A DNA stretch of 64,000 nt from Campylobacter sp. (lineage in GTDB: Bacteria; Campylobacterota; Campylobacteria; Campylobacterales; Campylobacteraceae), in NCBI RefSeq assembly GCF_019423325.1, contig NZ_JAHZBQ010000001.1:1-64000 (forward strand), written 5' to 3'. Below, one piece after another: positions 45,340-53,398 of the stretch. The notes beneath the pieces are model-generated. The model had not been told where the DNA came from, did not search any database, and saw nothing but the letters and a program-made list of their open reading frames with translations. Position numbers and translations under genes: made by a program. Every line of letters starts with the position of its first letter. Position 1 is the stretch's first letter.

Positions 45340-45860
45340 TTTGCTCTTCCGTAGAATTTCCTTTGCGCTTTATCGAGCTCGCCTTGTTGCCCATAGTGTC
45401 AGATTTGCCGTTGTTTGCCTCGGCGCGCGTTAAATTTCTCTCGCCGTCCGTCGCGTTTGCATCGCCTCGCGCTAAATTACCGCCGCCACTCGTCGTATTT
45501 GCTTCGCCGCCTTGCAATTTTGGGGTTTTAAAGCCCCAGGGCTCACAGCTCTGGTAGCGCTCGAAATAATATCTCTCTCGCTCGCCTAAGTTTTCCACCC
45601 CCTTTTTCGCACACTCGCTTAATATACGCCTCGTGCGGATACCTTAGTCTGTTTGCCGCTAGGATATCGCCGGCATCCGCTTGCTTTACTAACTTAGCGA
45701 TACAGGCATCGTCTTCTTCGCCATAGCCCAAAAATACCTCTCTCATATTGCAACACGAGCCGCCGATTTTTATATATAGGGCGCACAGAATAACAACTCC
45801 TACAATTAGCAAAAAAATTTGACTTTTAATGGCTTTCAATTTCGCTTTATTGCCAGGCAT
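45326..45860 (-). pseudogene. Sequon-rich anchored protein, copy 2, frameshifted in an A-run
   Basis: Two frames make one protein: 45860-45543 (membrane helix, E-E-D-D-A-C-I-A-K-L, R-L-R-Y-P-H) and 45598-45326 (E-R-E-R-Y-Y-F-E-R and the tail). The break is at 45597-45609. Copies 1 and 3 read the C-E-(K/R)-G-V-E-N-L segment through, whereas here GCGAAAAAGGGGG has one A more than copy 3 and the frame is lost. With the extra A removed, three sequons (E-A-N-T-T, D-A-N-A-T, E-R-N-L-T) are restored. It could be a true pseudogene, a phase-variable gene or a sequencing error. Its start lies inside the stop region of copy 3. Confidence 0.7.
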
Positions 45861-46347
45861 TGAATCCTCCCGTAGAATTTATATCGCGTTTGATCGCGCC
45901 TGCTTCATCGCGGACTGTATTCGCACCTTCGCGCGTTAAATTTCTCTCGCCGTCTGTTGCGTTCATATCACCTCGCGCTAAATTACCGCTGCCACTCGTC
46001 GTATTTGCTTCGCCGCCTTGCAATTTTGGGGTTTTAAAGCCCCAGGGCTCACAGCTCTGGTAGCGCTCGAAATAATATCTCTCTCGCTCGCCTAAGTTTT
46101 CCACCCCCTTTTCGCATACGCGCTTGATATACGCCCTGCTTGGGTATCTTAGCCTGCTTTCCGCAAAGCCGTTTCCGTCGTCCGCTCGTTTTATCAGCTT
46201 GGCGATGCAAGCGTCATCCTCTTCGCCCTGTTTATCAGAAAAGAATTCCTCCATATTACAATACATACCGCCGCTGCTTATAACTCCATAAATAATAAAA
46301 ACCCCCGCAATTAGCATAATAAAAATTTTACTTTTACTAGTTTTCAA
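45847..46347 (-). CDS. Sequon-rich anchored protein, copy 3 of a tandem triplication
   Basis: 166 residues from TTG 46347 with AAGGAGG five bases upstream. Membrane helix about 8-25, then the same cysteine-bearing domain as copy 1 and a tail with four PglB-type sites (N115, N129, N136, N157). Its middle, including Y-Q-S-C-E-P-W-G-F-K-T-P, is closer to copy 2 than to copy 1. It overlaps the SDR gene upstream by 11 bases and copy 2 downstream by 14, so the unit runs SDR, copy 3, copy 2, copy 1, MPG-like protein. Confidence 0.7.
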   Translation of the reverse strand: MKTSKSKIFIMLIAGVFIIYGVISSGGMYCNMEEFFSDKQGEEDDACIAKLIKRADDGNGFAESRLRYPSRAYIKRVCEKGVENLGERERYYFERYQSCEPWGFKTPKLQGGEANTTSGSGNLARGDMNATDGERNLTREGANTVRDEAGAIKRDINSTGGFNAWQ

Positions 46348-47002
46348 GCTCGCCTCCTTCGCGATTAAATTTTGATTTTTTTCGCAGATTTACGATCTGC
46401 GGGCGGATCGTAAACTCGCTCACGTTAGACTTCGTGCGCAGAATTTGCAGCGTGAAATTTGCAATCTCCCACGCATCCACGAAGCTTGCTTCATCATCTG
46501 CAGGCTCGAAGCTCAAATCCTCGTAAAAGGGCGTTTTGGTGATGTCGGGGTTGATGCAGCTTACTCTGATCTGCTTGCGCGCCTCCTCAAAAAGGCAGAG
46601 CAGAAACGCCCGCAGCCCCGCCTTACTCGCGCTATAAACCGCGCTAAAGCGGCTCGCTCGCAGCGCCTCGATCGAGCTAATGCCGATGATATGGGCGCGG
46701 TTGCGCTTTAAATTCGGCAAAAACGCGCGCGCGATGATGATGTTTGCGGCGAGATTTACGTTTAAAATTTTTAAAATTTCGCCCTCGCTCATCGCTTCAA
46801 GCGGCGCAAATTTCGCCGTACCCGCGCATAAAATCAGCGCGTCGATACCCTGCGCCGCAGCCAGAGCGCGGCACTCCTTCGCCAGCGCGTCCAGATCTTC
46901 TAAGCGCGAGTTTAGCGTTAAAATTTCATAGCCGTTTTGTCGCAAAAGCTCCGCAACCGCGCTGCCGATACCGCCGCTTGCGCCCGTGATCAATGCTTTC
47001 AT
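46337..47002 (-). CDS. Short-chain dehydrogenase/reductase
   Basis: 221 residues. T-G-A-S-G-G-I-G binds NAD(P), L-C-A-G-T-A is the NAG-type turn, and Y-S-A-S-K holds the catalytic Tyr and Lys with S-S-I upstream. Classical SDR; substrate unknown. It is first in the minus-strand unit leading into the sequon-rich copies and overlaps copy 3. Confidence 0.85.
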   Translation of the reverse strand: MKALITGASGGIGSAVAELLRQNGYEILTLNSRLEDLDALAKECRALAAAQGIDALILCAGTAKFAPLEAMSEGEILKILNVNLAANIIIARAFLPNLKRNRAHIIGISSIEALRASRFSAVYSASKAGLRAFLLCLFEEARKQIRVSCINPDITKTPFYEDLSFEPADDEASFVDAWEIANFTLQILRTKSNVSEFTIRPQIVNLRKKSKFNREGGELEN

Positions 47003-47366
47003 CTTTTCTCCTTTAAATTTTCATGCCGCTTCGGCGCGTTAAACTTAGCGCACTATACAAATTTCGCTGCGCTAAATTTATTGCCCGCTGTATTTGCCGC
47101 TAAATTTGCGCGGCCTAAACAATCCGCACCGCGACCTGTGCTGGGTAAAATTTTAAATTTAGCCCGCGGGCGTTTTGCTACGCCGCCGCTTTGCAAAATT
47201 TCATCGCCGCTCGCCGCGCTCGCCCCGCACGATTTATAAAATTTAATTTTATAAAGCCGGGTGTGCCACTAAATTTTAACCGCTCGCTCGCCGCAAATTT
47301 CGCGCCGTATCCTCGGCGCCGCATGCGAGCTAGTACAAGCCGCGACGTCTGCGACAAACAGCGCGT
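47003..47366. other. Gene-free stretch of 364 bases
   Basis: Open frames here are chance products of a GC-rich background with AAATTT words (CGCTAAATTT-like strings recur at about 47070, 47098 and 47269). No ribosome site, hairpin with T-run or RNA gene is evident. It must hold the promoter of the SDR unit at its left end. Confidence 0.45.
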
Positions 47367-48641
47367 TTAGCGCCGCCGTATCTTTGCAAAATACGCCGCC
47401 TTCATCGCCTCCTCAAACGCGTCATTGCTTTCGTACTCGTGTCCCAAAACCTCGCGCCACAGGCTCGCATCCTCCATGCAGAGGTAGAAAAACACCCGCT
47501 CGCGCCACGGAAAAAGCGCATCCGCGGCAAATTTAAAAAGCTCGCGCTTGATCTGCAGCGGGTAGGACAGCTTGCCGTTCGCGTCCGCAAGGGGCATCTG
47601 TAGAATTTTGCTCCGCAGCCCGCGAGAACGCAGCTTCTTGACGACGGGCTTGATGAAAGTAAGCGTGCCGAGCGAAACCATCGCGACGCCGCCTGGATCG
47701 AAGCTGCGCAGCAGCCGTTCAAAAAGCGCGCCGTAATCGTCTTTCCACCCTTCGTACCAAACCATCGGGTGGAGGTGAAAGCCCACCAAAATGCCGCGCG
47801 CCGCGAGTGCTTCTGCCGCCGCTAGCCGCGCATCCAGGCTCGCGCTTAGATGCTCCTCGTTCGCTATGATCGCGGGGGTATTTAGCGAAAAGGTGACGAT
47901 GAGGTTGCGCGGGATCTCGCGCTGCAGGAAAAACTTAATATTGTTCGACTTGCTTTTAAGCTCCAAAATCACGTTTTGATGCCGCGCCGCAAAATCGCAT
48001 AATGCGCTTAAAATGCCGAAGCGATCGCCCCACATGAGCGAGTCAGAGCTCTGTCCCGTGCCGATGTGGTAGCTGCGCGCGGGATCGAGCCGCAGCCGCG
48101 CCAAATTTGCCGCAAAATTCTCGTCAAAGCCGATTTTCCCGTGCTTGTAAAAGGAACCGATCGCGCAATAGGAGCAGTCAAAGCCGCACGAATTGACCGC
48201 ATCGAGCGTCAGCAGATTGCAGCAGCGCGTGTTTTCGCTCGCGACCGGACAGCGACCCAAAGCGATACGGTCTGCGCGAAAGGAGGAAATTTCAAATTTT
48301 CTCGGCGCGTAATCGCTTTTGAAGCTCGCGTACGAGTGCGGGCGCGACTTGAGATCCAGCCAGGCTTCGCGCACGAAATTAAAAATTTGCTCGCCGTTTG
48401 GGGCTTTTTTAGCTTTATTAAATTTGGCTTTATTAAAATTTAGCTCGCACTGCCCGTCCGCAAGCAGCTCATAAACGGGCATCTCGTCCCACGCCTCAAA
48501 ATCGCTCGCAAACTCCGCAAGCTGCTTTTTTTGCTGAAATGAAAAGTGAAATTTCTCAAATAGCGCGCCTAAAAACGCGCTCGATCGCTCGCCCAGATTC
48601 ACGCCAAACTGCGCTCCCGGCTCTTTTTTCGCCTCCGTCAT
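47367..48641 (-). CDS. SPL-family radical SAM protein (spore photoproduct lyase-like)
   Basis: 424 residues. The cluster motif is S-C-G-F-D-C-S-Y-C (CxxxCxxC), followed by G-T-G-Q-S-S-D-S-L, E-L-K-S-K-S-N-N and V-G-F-H-L-H-P-M, matching spore photoproduct lyase relatives found in non-sporing bacteria. The spore enzyme repairs a thymine dimer; the substrate of relatives such as this is not established. The first 110 residues are an extra helical domain. Single gene. Confidence 0.8.
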   Translation of the reverse strand: MTEAKKEPGAQFGVNLGERSSAFLGALFEKFHFSFQQKKQLAEFASDFEAWDEMPVYELLADGQCELNFNKAKFNKAKKAPNGEQIFNFVREAWLDLKSRPHSYASFKSDYAPRKFEISSFRADRIALGRCPVASENTRCCNLLTLDAVNSCGFDCSYCAIGSFYKHGKIGFDENFAANLARLRLDPARSYHIGTGQSSDSLMWGDRFGILSALCDFAARHQNVILELKSKSNNIKFFLQREIPRNLIVTFSLNTPAIIANEEHLSASLDARLAAAEALAARGILVGFHLHPMVWYEGWKDDYGALFERLLRSFDPGGVAMVSLGTLTFIKPVVKKLRSRGLRSKILQMPLADANGKLSYPLQIKRELFKFAADALFPWRERVFFYLCMEDASLWREVLGHEYESNDAFEEAMKAAYFAKIRRR

Positions 48642-48713
48642 CTTGCTCCGCTTCGTTTAAATTTTGCAAATTATACTTAAATTTCGCGCGTCGTCACTGA
48701 AAATCGTTGAATT

Positions 48714-49193
48714 TCAGATCGCGTCATGGAATAGTCGCTCGAAATAGAAGGCGTAAGCTAGCGTAATAGCGACGTTTAGGATCACAATTCCGCCGAGTGC
48801 GAACTTTTGCGGGATTTTTTTGACGCCCGTTCGGTAGTAATACGGCAGGGCGCAGAAAAACGCGGGCAGCACGAGCAGAGCGATACCTAGCGGTATACCC
48901 GCGCCTCCGACGCCTATCTCGGCACTGCGCACAAACTGCGCCATGGCGGGGAATTTATGAATGGCGAATATAGCCGCTGCAAAAAGTAGCTGCACGCAGA
49001 AGCAGTAAAATAGGTAGCGCGCGCCTATTAGGGCGTCTTTTAGCCATAGCCCGATACAGAAAAATACTAGCAAAAGAGCTAAAAAGACCAACAAGGGCGG
49101 ATCCGCGAACATATCCGCCACGGCATACGCGCAGGACGCGACGCATGCGCACGCCAAGAGGGCGAAATACAGATAAGAGCCTTTTATTTTCAT
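48714..49193 (-). CDS. Hypothetical five-helix membrane protein
   Basis: 159 residues from an ATG preceded by GGAG. Five hydrophobic helices, no signature motif. The final helix ends with Y-F-E-R-L-F-H-D. It is a single gene on the minus strand between the SPL-like gene and the nucleosidase-like gene. Function unknown. Confidence 0.6.
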   Translation of the reverse strand: MKIKGSYLYFALLACACVASCAYAVADMFADPPLLVFLALLLVFFCIGLWLKDALIGARYLFYCFCVQLLFAAAIFAIHKFPAMAQFVRSAEIGVGGAGIPLGIALLVLPAFFCALPYYYRTGVKKIPQKFALGGIVILNVAITLAYAFYFERLFHDAI

Positions 49194-49295
49194 CGTTTCT
49201 CCTGCGCCCCCGCAATACCTTCAAATTCCGCGTCGTATTCGGCATATGAAGCTAAAATTTATCTCTCGGCTGGGTTTTTGCGCACGCATCCATAG

Positions 49296-50456
49296 TTAAA
49301 TTTTGCTCTTTATCGCGGCGCGGATTTGCGGCAGGCGCGCCTTTACGAGCTCATAGACGAAGCGTTTGCAAAGCCGCTTGCCTCCCAAATGATCGCTTAC
49401 GATCTTCATCATCGCCCACGGCACACCCGCGCGCTTGCAAGCATTAACAAAAAGCGCGCTCTCCATATCGTAAAGCATAACGCCGCGATTTGCGCACTCG
49501 CGAGTAGCGTATTTTGCCGTGTACGGCGTATTTTGCGCTGTGCGTGCTTCGGTATTCGTCGCGACGCTGTGCCCGCCTACCGTGATTTGTGAGGGTTTTG
49601 CGCTCGCTAAATTTTGTGCCTCGACCTGCGTCACGCTTTGTGTTGCGGCCTGCACCGCGTCGCGCGTGAAATTTTTTGTATCTGCCGCGCCGTTCGCCCC
49701 TTGCGTTAGGGCTTGTGCGTTTATCTCGCCGCATGCCTTGATCGCTGCGATATTTGCCTCACCGGTCTGCTCCGCTGCATTTAAAATTTTAGGCTCGCTC
49801 ACGCAGATTAAATTTGCCCGCAGCTTGCCGTCCGAGCTCGCGCCGCAAAATTCCCGCTCACAAACGTTTTGAAATTTCGGAGCCTGCTCGTTGTGTTCCC
49901 CAACCTGCGAGCGATAAAATTTCGATCCGTCCTCGCCACAAAATTCCTGCGCTGCCGTGCCGTCAAAGTAAAACGCCTCGCCGATTTGCACATTTGTATC
50001 CTCGCAGCCGCAGACGCCTATGTTTAGCGCAAAGTCCACGCGCCGCGAAAGTAAAATTTCACCGAAGCGCTCTGAATTCTGCGCGGAGCCAAAATTTAAA
50101 ATTTCAAAATTTTCAGCCGCATTTCGCGCAGAACCGACCTCTGCATCGACGCCGCAGAGCGCGCCCGCGTCCAAACGATGCTCAAATTTTAGATCCGCGC
50201 CGCGCCGATCCTTGCGAAGCTCACGCCCGAATTCCGCGTCTGTCTCGGTACGGCGAATAAATTCCGCGCCGGGTTCGCTCTTAAATTCTATTTCTATGTC
50301 GCCTGCAGCGCCCGCTTTAAATTTAGCCCCAAACCTCACGCCGCAGATATATAAAAGTATCTGCTCGCCTGCGAATAGATCGCCGCCGCGAGTAAGTTTA
50401 AAACTCTCGATTATCGCTTGGGCTTCGCAGCGCAAAGCCGTGCAGATTAGTATCAT
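49296..50456 (-). CDS. Nucleoside phosphorylase/MTA-SAH nucleosidase-like protein with three large insertions
   Basis: 386 residues from ATG 50456 (GGAAGGGG upstream). Core pieces fit the PNP/UDP family: I-L-I-C-T-A-L-R-C-E-A-Q-A (1-13), A-L-N-I-G-V-C-G (143-150), then I-G-E-A-F-Y (158-163), and Y-D-M-E-S-A-L-F (329-336), where the Glu is the usual nucleoside-binding residue, followed by K-I-V-S-D-H. These are separated by Ala/Asn/Glu-rich blocks of about 98, 46 and 98 residues (41-138, 167-212, 227-324). Without them the protein would be about 145 residues, short even for this family. The insertions are in frame and free of stops, so they are selected as coding. Activity is uncertain. Confidence 0.65.
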   Translation of the reverse strand: MILICTALRCEAQAIIESFKLTRGGDLFAGEQILLYICGVRFGAKFKAGAAGDIEIEFKSEPGAEFIRRTETDAEFGRELRKDRRGADLKFEHRLDAGALCGVDAEVGSARNAAENFEILNFGSAQNSERFGEILLSRRVDFALNIGVCGCEDTNVQIGEAFYFDGTAAQEFCGEDGSKFYRSQVGEHNEQAPKFQNVCEREFCGASSDGKLRANLICVSEPKILNAAEQTGEANIAAIKACGEINAQALTQGANGAADTKNFTRDAVQAATQSVTQVEAQNLASAKPSQITVGGHSVATNTEARTAQNTPYTAKYATRECANRGVMLYDMESALFVNACKRAGVPWAMMKIVSDHLGGKRLCKRFVYELVKARLPQIRAAIKSKI

Positions 50457-50530
50457 CGCCGCCCCTTCCAAAAGCGCAATTTTAACAATTTGAGCTATAA
50501 TGTAAGATTAATTTGCACAAAAGGGCGAAA

Positions 50531-53377
50531 ATGAACGATCTCATCACCATCACGGGCGCGCGCGAGCACAATCTGAAAAATATAAATTTGCAAATTCCAA
50601 AGGACAAACTCGTCGTTTTTACAGGTCTTAGCGGCAGCGGCAAGAGCACGCTGGCGTTTGATACGCTATATGCCGAGGGGCAGCGCAGATACGTCGAGAG
50701 CCTAAGCAGCTACGCGAGGCAATTTTTAGACCGCGTAGGCAAGCCTGACGTCGATAAGATCGACGGTCTGACGCCCGCGATCGCGATCGATCAAAAAACG
50801 ACATCGAAAAATCCGCGCTCGACGGTGGGCACGATCACCGAAATTTACGACTATATGCGCCTCTTATATGCGCGCGTGGGGGTACAGCACTGCCACAAAT
50901 GCGGCAAGTCGATCTCAAAGATGAGCTCCAGCGACATCATCGCCGAGATTATGAAACTGCCGCGCGGCGCTAAAGTGATCTTAGGCGCGCCTTTGGTGCG
51001 CGAGAAAAAGGGCAGCTTCGCCGATATGTTGCAAAGCTTGCGCGAGCAGGGCTACGTGCGCGCTCAGATCGACGGCGTGCTGGTGCGCCTTGATGAAGAG
51101 ATCGAGCTGAGCAAGACGAAAAAGCACTCGATCAAGGTCATCATCGACCGCACGATCATCGACGAGGAAAATTCCATCCGTATCGCAAGCGACGTCGAAA
51201 AGGCGCTCAAGCTCAGCTTCGGCGAGCTCGAGGTGGAGATCGCAAACGCCGCCGAGCTTGGGCTCGCGCAGAGCCTGATCCACTACAGCGAGCATATGGC
51301 GTGCTTTGATTGTAAAATTTCATTCAAGCCGCTCGAGCCGCTCGCGTTTAGCTTCAACTCCCCAAAAGGCGCGTGCGAGAGCTGCGACGGGCTGGGGATA
51401 AAATTTAGCCTCGATCTGGGCAAGATCATCAACGAAAACGCCTCGATCGAGGGCGGCGCGATCAAGGTGATGTCGGGATTTAACAAGAGCTATTACTATA
51501 AATTTTTGCTCGGATTTTGCGAAGCAAACGGCATAAACGTCAAAATCCCGTATGCAAATTTAAACGAGGAGCAAAAAAAGCTGATTCTCTACGGCAGCGT
51601 CAAAGAGATCGATTTTTACTGGAAAAAACATAAGCTCGTGCGTAAATTTGAGGGCGCGATTAAATACGCCTACGATCTGCTCAAAAACGAAAGCGATCTG
51701 GACGATTATATGAGTGAAAAAATTTGCCCCGACTGCGGCGGGCTGCGCCTGCGCCCGGAAAGCCTCGCCGTAAAAGTCGCAGATAAGGGCATCGGCGACG
51801 TGATAAATATGAGTATCGCAGACTGCGTGGAATTTTTCAGCGACGAGAAGCGGTTTTCAAATTTAAGCGAAAAGGACGCACAGATCGCTGCGCCGATCCT
51901 AAAAGAGATCAACGAGAGGCTGTTTTTCTTAAAGGACGTTGGGCTTGGATACCTCACGCTTGGGCGCGATGCGCGCACCATCAGCGGCGGCGAGGCGCAG
52001 CGTATCCGTATCGCAAGCCAGATCGGTTCGGGTCTTAGCGGCGTGATGTATGTGCTCGATGAGCCTAGTATTGGGCTTCACGAGCGCGATACGCAAAAAC
52101 TCATCAAGACGCTACGAAATTTACAGGAAAAGGGAAATTCTGTAATCGTCGTCGAGCACGATAAAAAGACGATCGAGGCGGCGGATTTCGTCGTAGATAT
52201 CGGCCCAGGAGCGGGCAATCTAGGCGGCGAGGTCGTATTCGCAGGAGACGTCGCGCATCTGCTTAAAAGCAATACGCAAACCGCGCTGTATCTGAACAAC
52301 CAAAAGGAGATAAACTACCAAAAGCACCGCAAGCAGGAGCTTTGGCTAAGTATCAAAAACGTAAATATCAATAACATCCACGGTCTTTGCGCAAAATTTC
52401 CGCTGCGAAATTTAGTCGGCATCACGGGCGTTAGCGGCAGCGGCAAGAGCTCGCTGGTGCTGCAAACCATACTGCCTACCGCGCTTGAGGAGCTAAATCG
52501 CGCTAGAAAGGTGCACGCGGTAAAGGGCGCTAAAATTTCCGGGCTTGAGAGCCTGGATAAAGTGATCTATCTGGATCAAACCCCGATCGGACGCACCCCG
52601 CGCAGCAATCCTGCGACCTACACGGGGGTGATGGACGAGATCCGCGCGCTTTTTGCCGCGACGAAAGAAGCGCAGCTGCGCGGATACAAGATCGGCCGCT
52701 TCAGCTTCAACGTCAAGGGCGGGCGCTGCGAAAAATGCGCGGGCGAGGGAGAGATCACGATCGAGATGCACTTTCTGCCCGATATCAGCGTCGTTTGCGA
52801 CGTTTGCCACGGCACGAGATACAACGCGCAAACGCTTGAAATTTTATATAAAAACAAGAGCATAGCCGACGTTTTGGCGATGAGCATCGACGAGGCGCTC
52901 GAGTTTTTCAAAGCCGTGCCTAAAATTTATCAAAAGCTAAAAACGCTCGCGGACGTCGGGCTCGGCTACGTTTCGCTCGGACAGCCCGCCACGACGCTTA
53001 GCGGCGGCGAGGCACAGCGCGTCAAGCTCGCCAAGGAGCTAAGCCGCACCGATACGGGCAATACGCTCTATATCCTGGACGAGCCCACGACGGGGCTACA
53101 TTTTGCAGACGTAGATCGCCTGGTGGCGGTACTGCATCATTTGGTCGATCTGGGAAATTCCGTCTTTGTGATCGAGCACAATCTGGACGTCATCAAAAAC
53201 TGCGATTACATCATCGATATGGGGCCCGAGGGTGGCGAGGGTGGCGGACAGATCGTCGCTTGCGGCACCCCCGAAAAGCTCGCGAAAGATTTTAAAAAGA
53301 CAGGTAGCTACACGGGGGAATTTTTGGCGCAGGAGCTAGCGGCGATGAAGAGCGCAAGCAAAAATAAGCGAGATTGA
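50531..53377 (+). CDS. uvrA: Excinuclease ABC subunit A
   Basis: 948 residues from ATG 50531 (AAGGGCG upstream; TTG 50513 is less likely). Two ABC ATPase modules: Walker A G-L-S-G-S-G-K-S and G-V-S-G-S-G-K-S; signatures I-S-G-G-E-A-Q-R and L-S-G-G-E-A-Q-R; zinc-finger pairs C-H-K-C/C-D-C-K-type and C-E-K-C/C-D-V-C. It finds bulky DNA lesions with UvrB. Divergent from the nucleosidase-like gene across 74 bases. Confidence 0.97.
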   Translation: MNDLITITGAREHNLKNINLQIPKDKLVVFTGLSGSGKSTLAFDTLYAEGQRRYVESLSSYARQFLDRVGKPDVDKIDGLTPAIAIDQKTTSKNPRSTVGTITEIYDYMRLLYARVGVQHCHKCGKSISKMSSSDIIAEIMKLPRGAKVILGAPLVREKKGSFADMLQSLREQGYVRAQIDGVLVRLDEEIELSKTKKHSIKVIIDRTIIDEENSIRIASDVEKALKLSFGELEVEIANAAELGLAQSLIHYSEHMACFDCKISFKPLEPLAFSFNSPKGACESCDGLGIKFSLDLGKIINENASIEGGAIKVMSGFNKSYYYKFLLGFCEANGINVKIPYANLNEEQKKLILYGSVKEIDFYWKKHKLVRKFEGAIKYAYDLLKNESDLDDYMSEKICPDCGGLRLRPESLAVKVADKGIGDVINMSIADCVEFFSDEKRFSNLSEKDAQIAAPILKEINERLFFLKDVGLGYLTLGRDARTISGGEAQRIRIASQIGSGLSGVMYVLDEPSIGLHERDTQKLIKTLRNLQEKGNSVIVVEHDKKTIEAADFVVDIGPGAGNLGGEVVFAGDVAHLLKSNTQTALYLNNQKEINYQKHRKQELWLSIKNVNINNIHGLCAKFPLRNLVGITGVSGSGKSSLVLQTILPTALEELNRARKVHAVKGAKISGLESLDKVIYLDQTPIGRTPRSNPATYTGVMDEIRALFAATKEAQLRGYKIGRFSFNVKGGRCEKCAGEGEITIEMHFLPDISVVCDVCHGTRYNAQTLEILYKNKSIADVLAMSIDEALEFFKAVPKIYQKLKTLADVGLGYVSLGQPATTLSGGEAQRVKLAKELSRTDTGNTLYILDEPTTGLHFADVDRLVAVLHHLVDLGNSVFVIEHNLDVIKNCDYIIDMGPEGGEGGGQIVACGTPEKLAKDFKKTGSYTGEFLAQELAAMKSASKNKRD

Positions 53378-53398
53378 AACGCCTTATTGGGGGCAAAA

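Noticed and set aside
45363..46063. Two near-identical 64-67 codon plus-strand frames
   Set aside because: They are antisense to the tails of the sequon-rich copies; their similarity simply reflects the tandem repeat.
49444..50493. Several long open frames opposite and alongside the nucleosidase-like gene
   Set aside because: They are Arg/Ser/Ala-rich shadows of a GC-rich gene without ribosome sites; the core motifs are on the minus strand.
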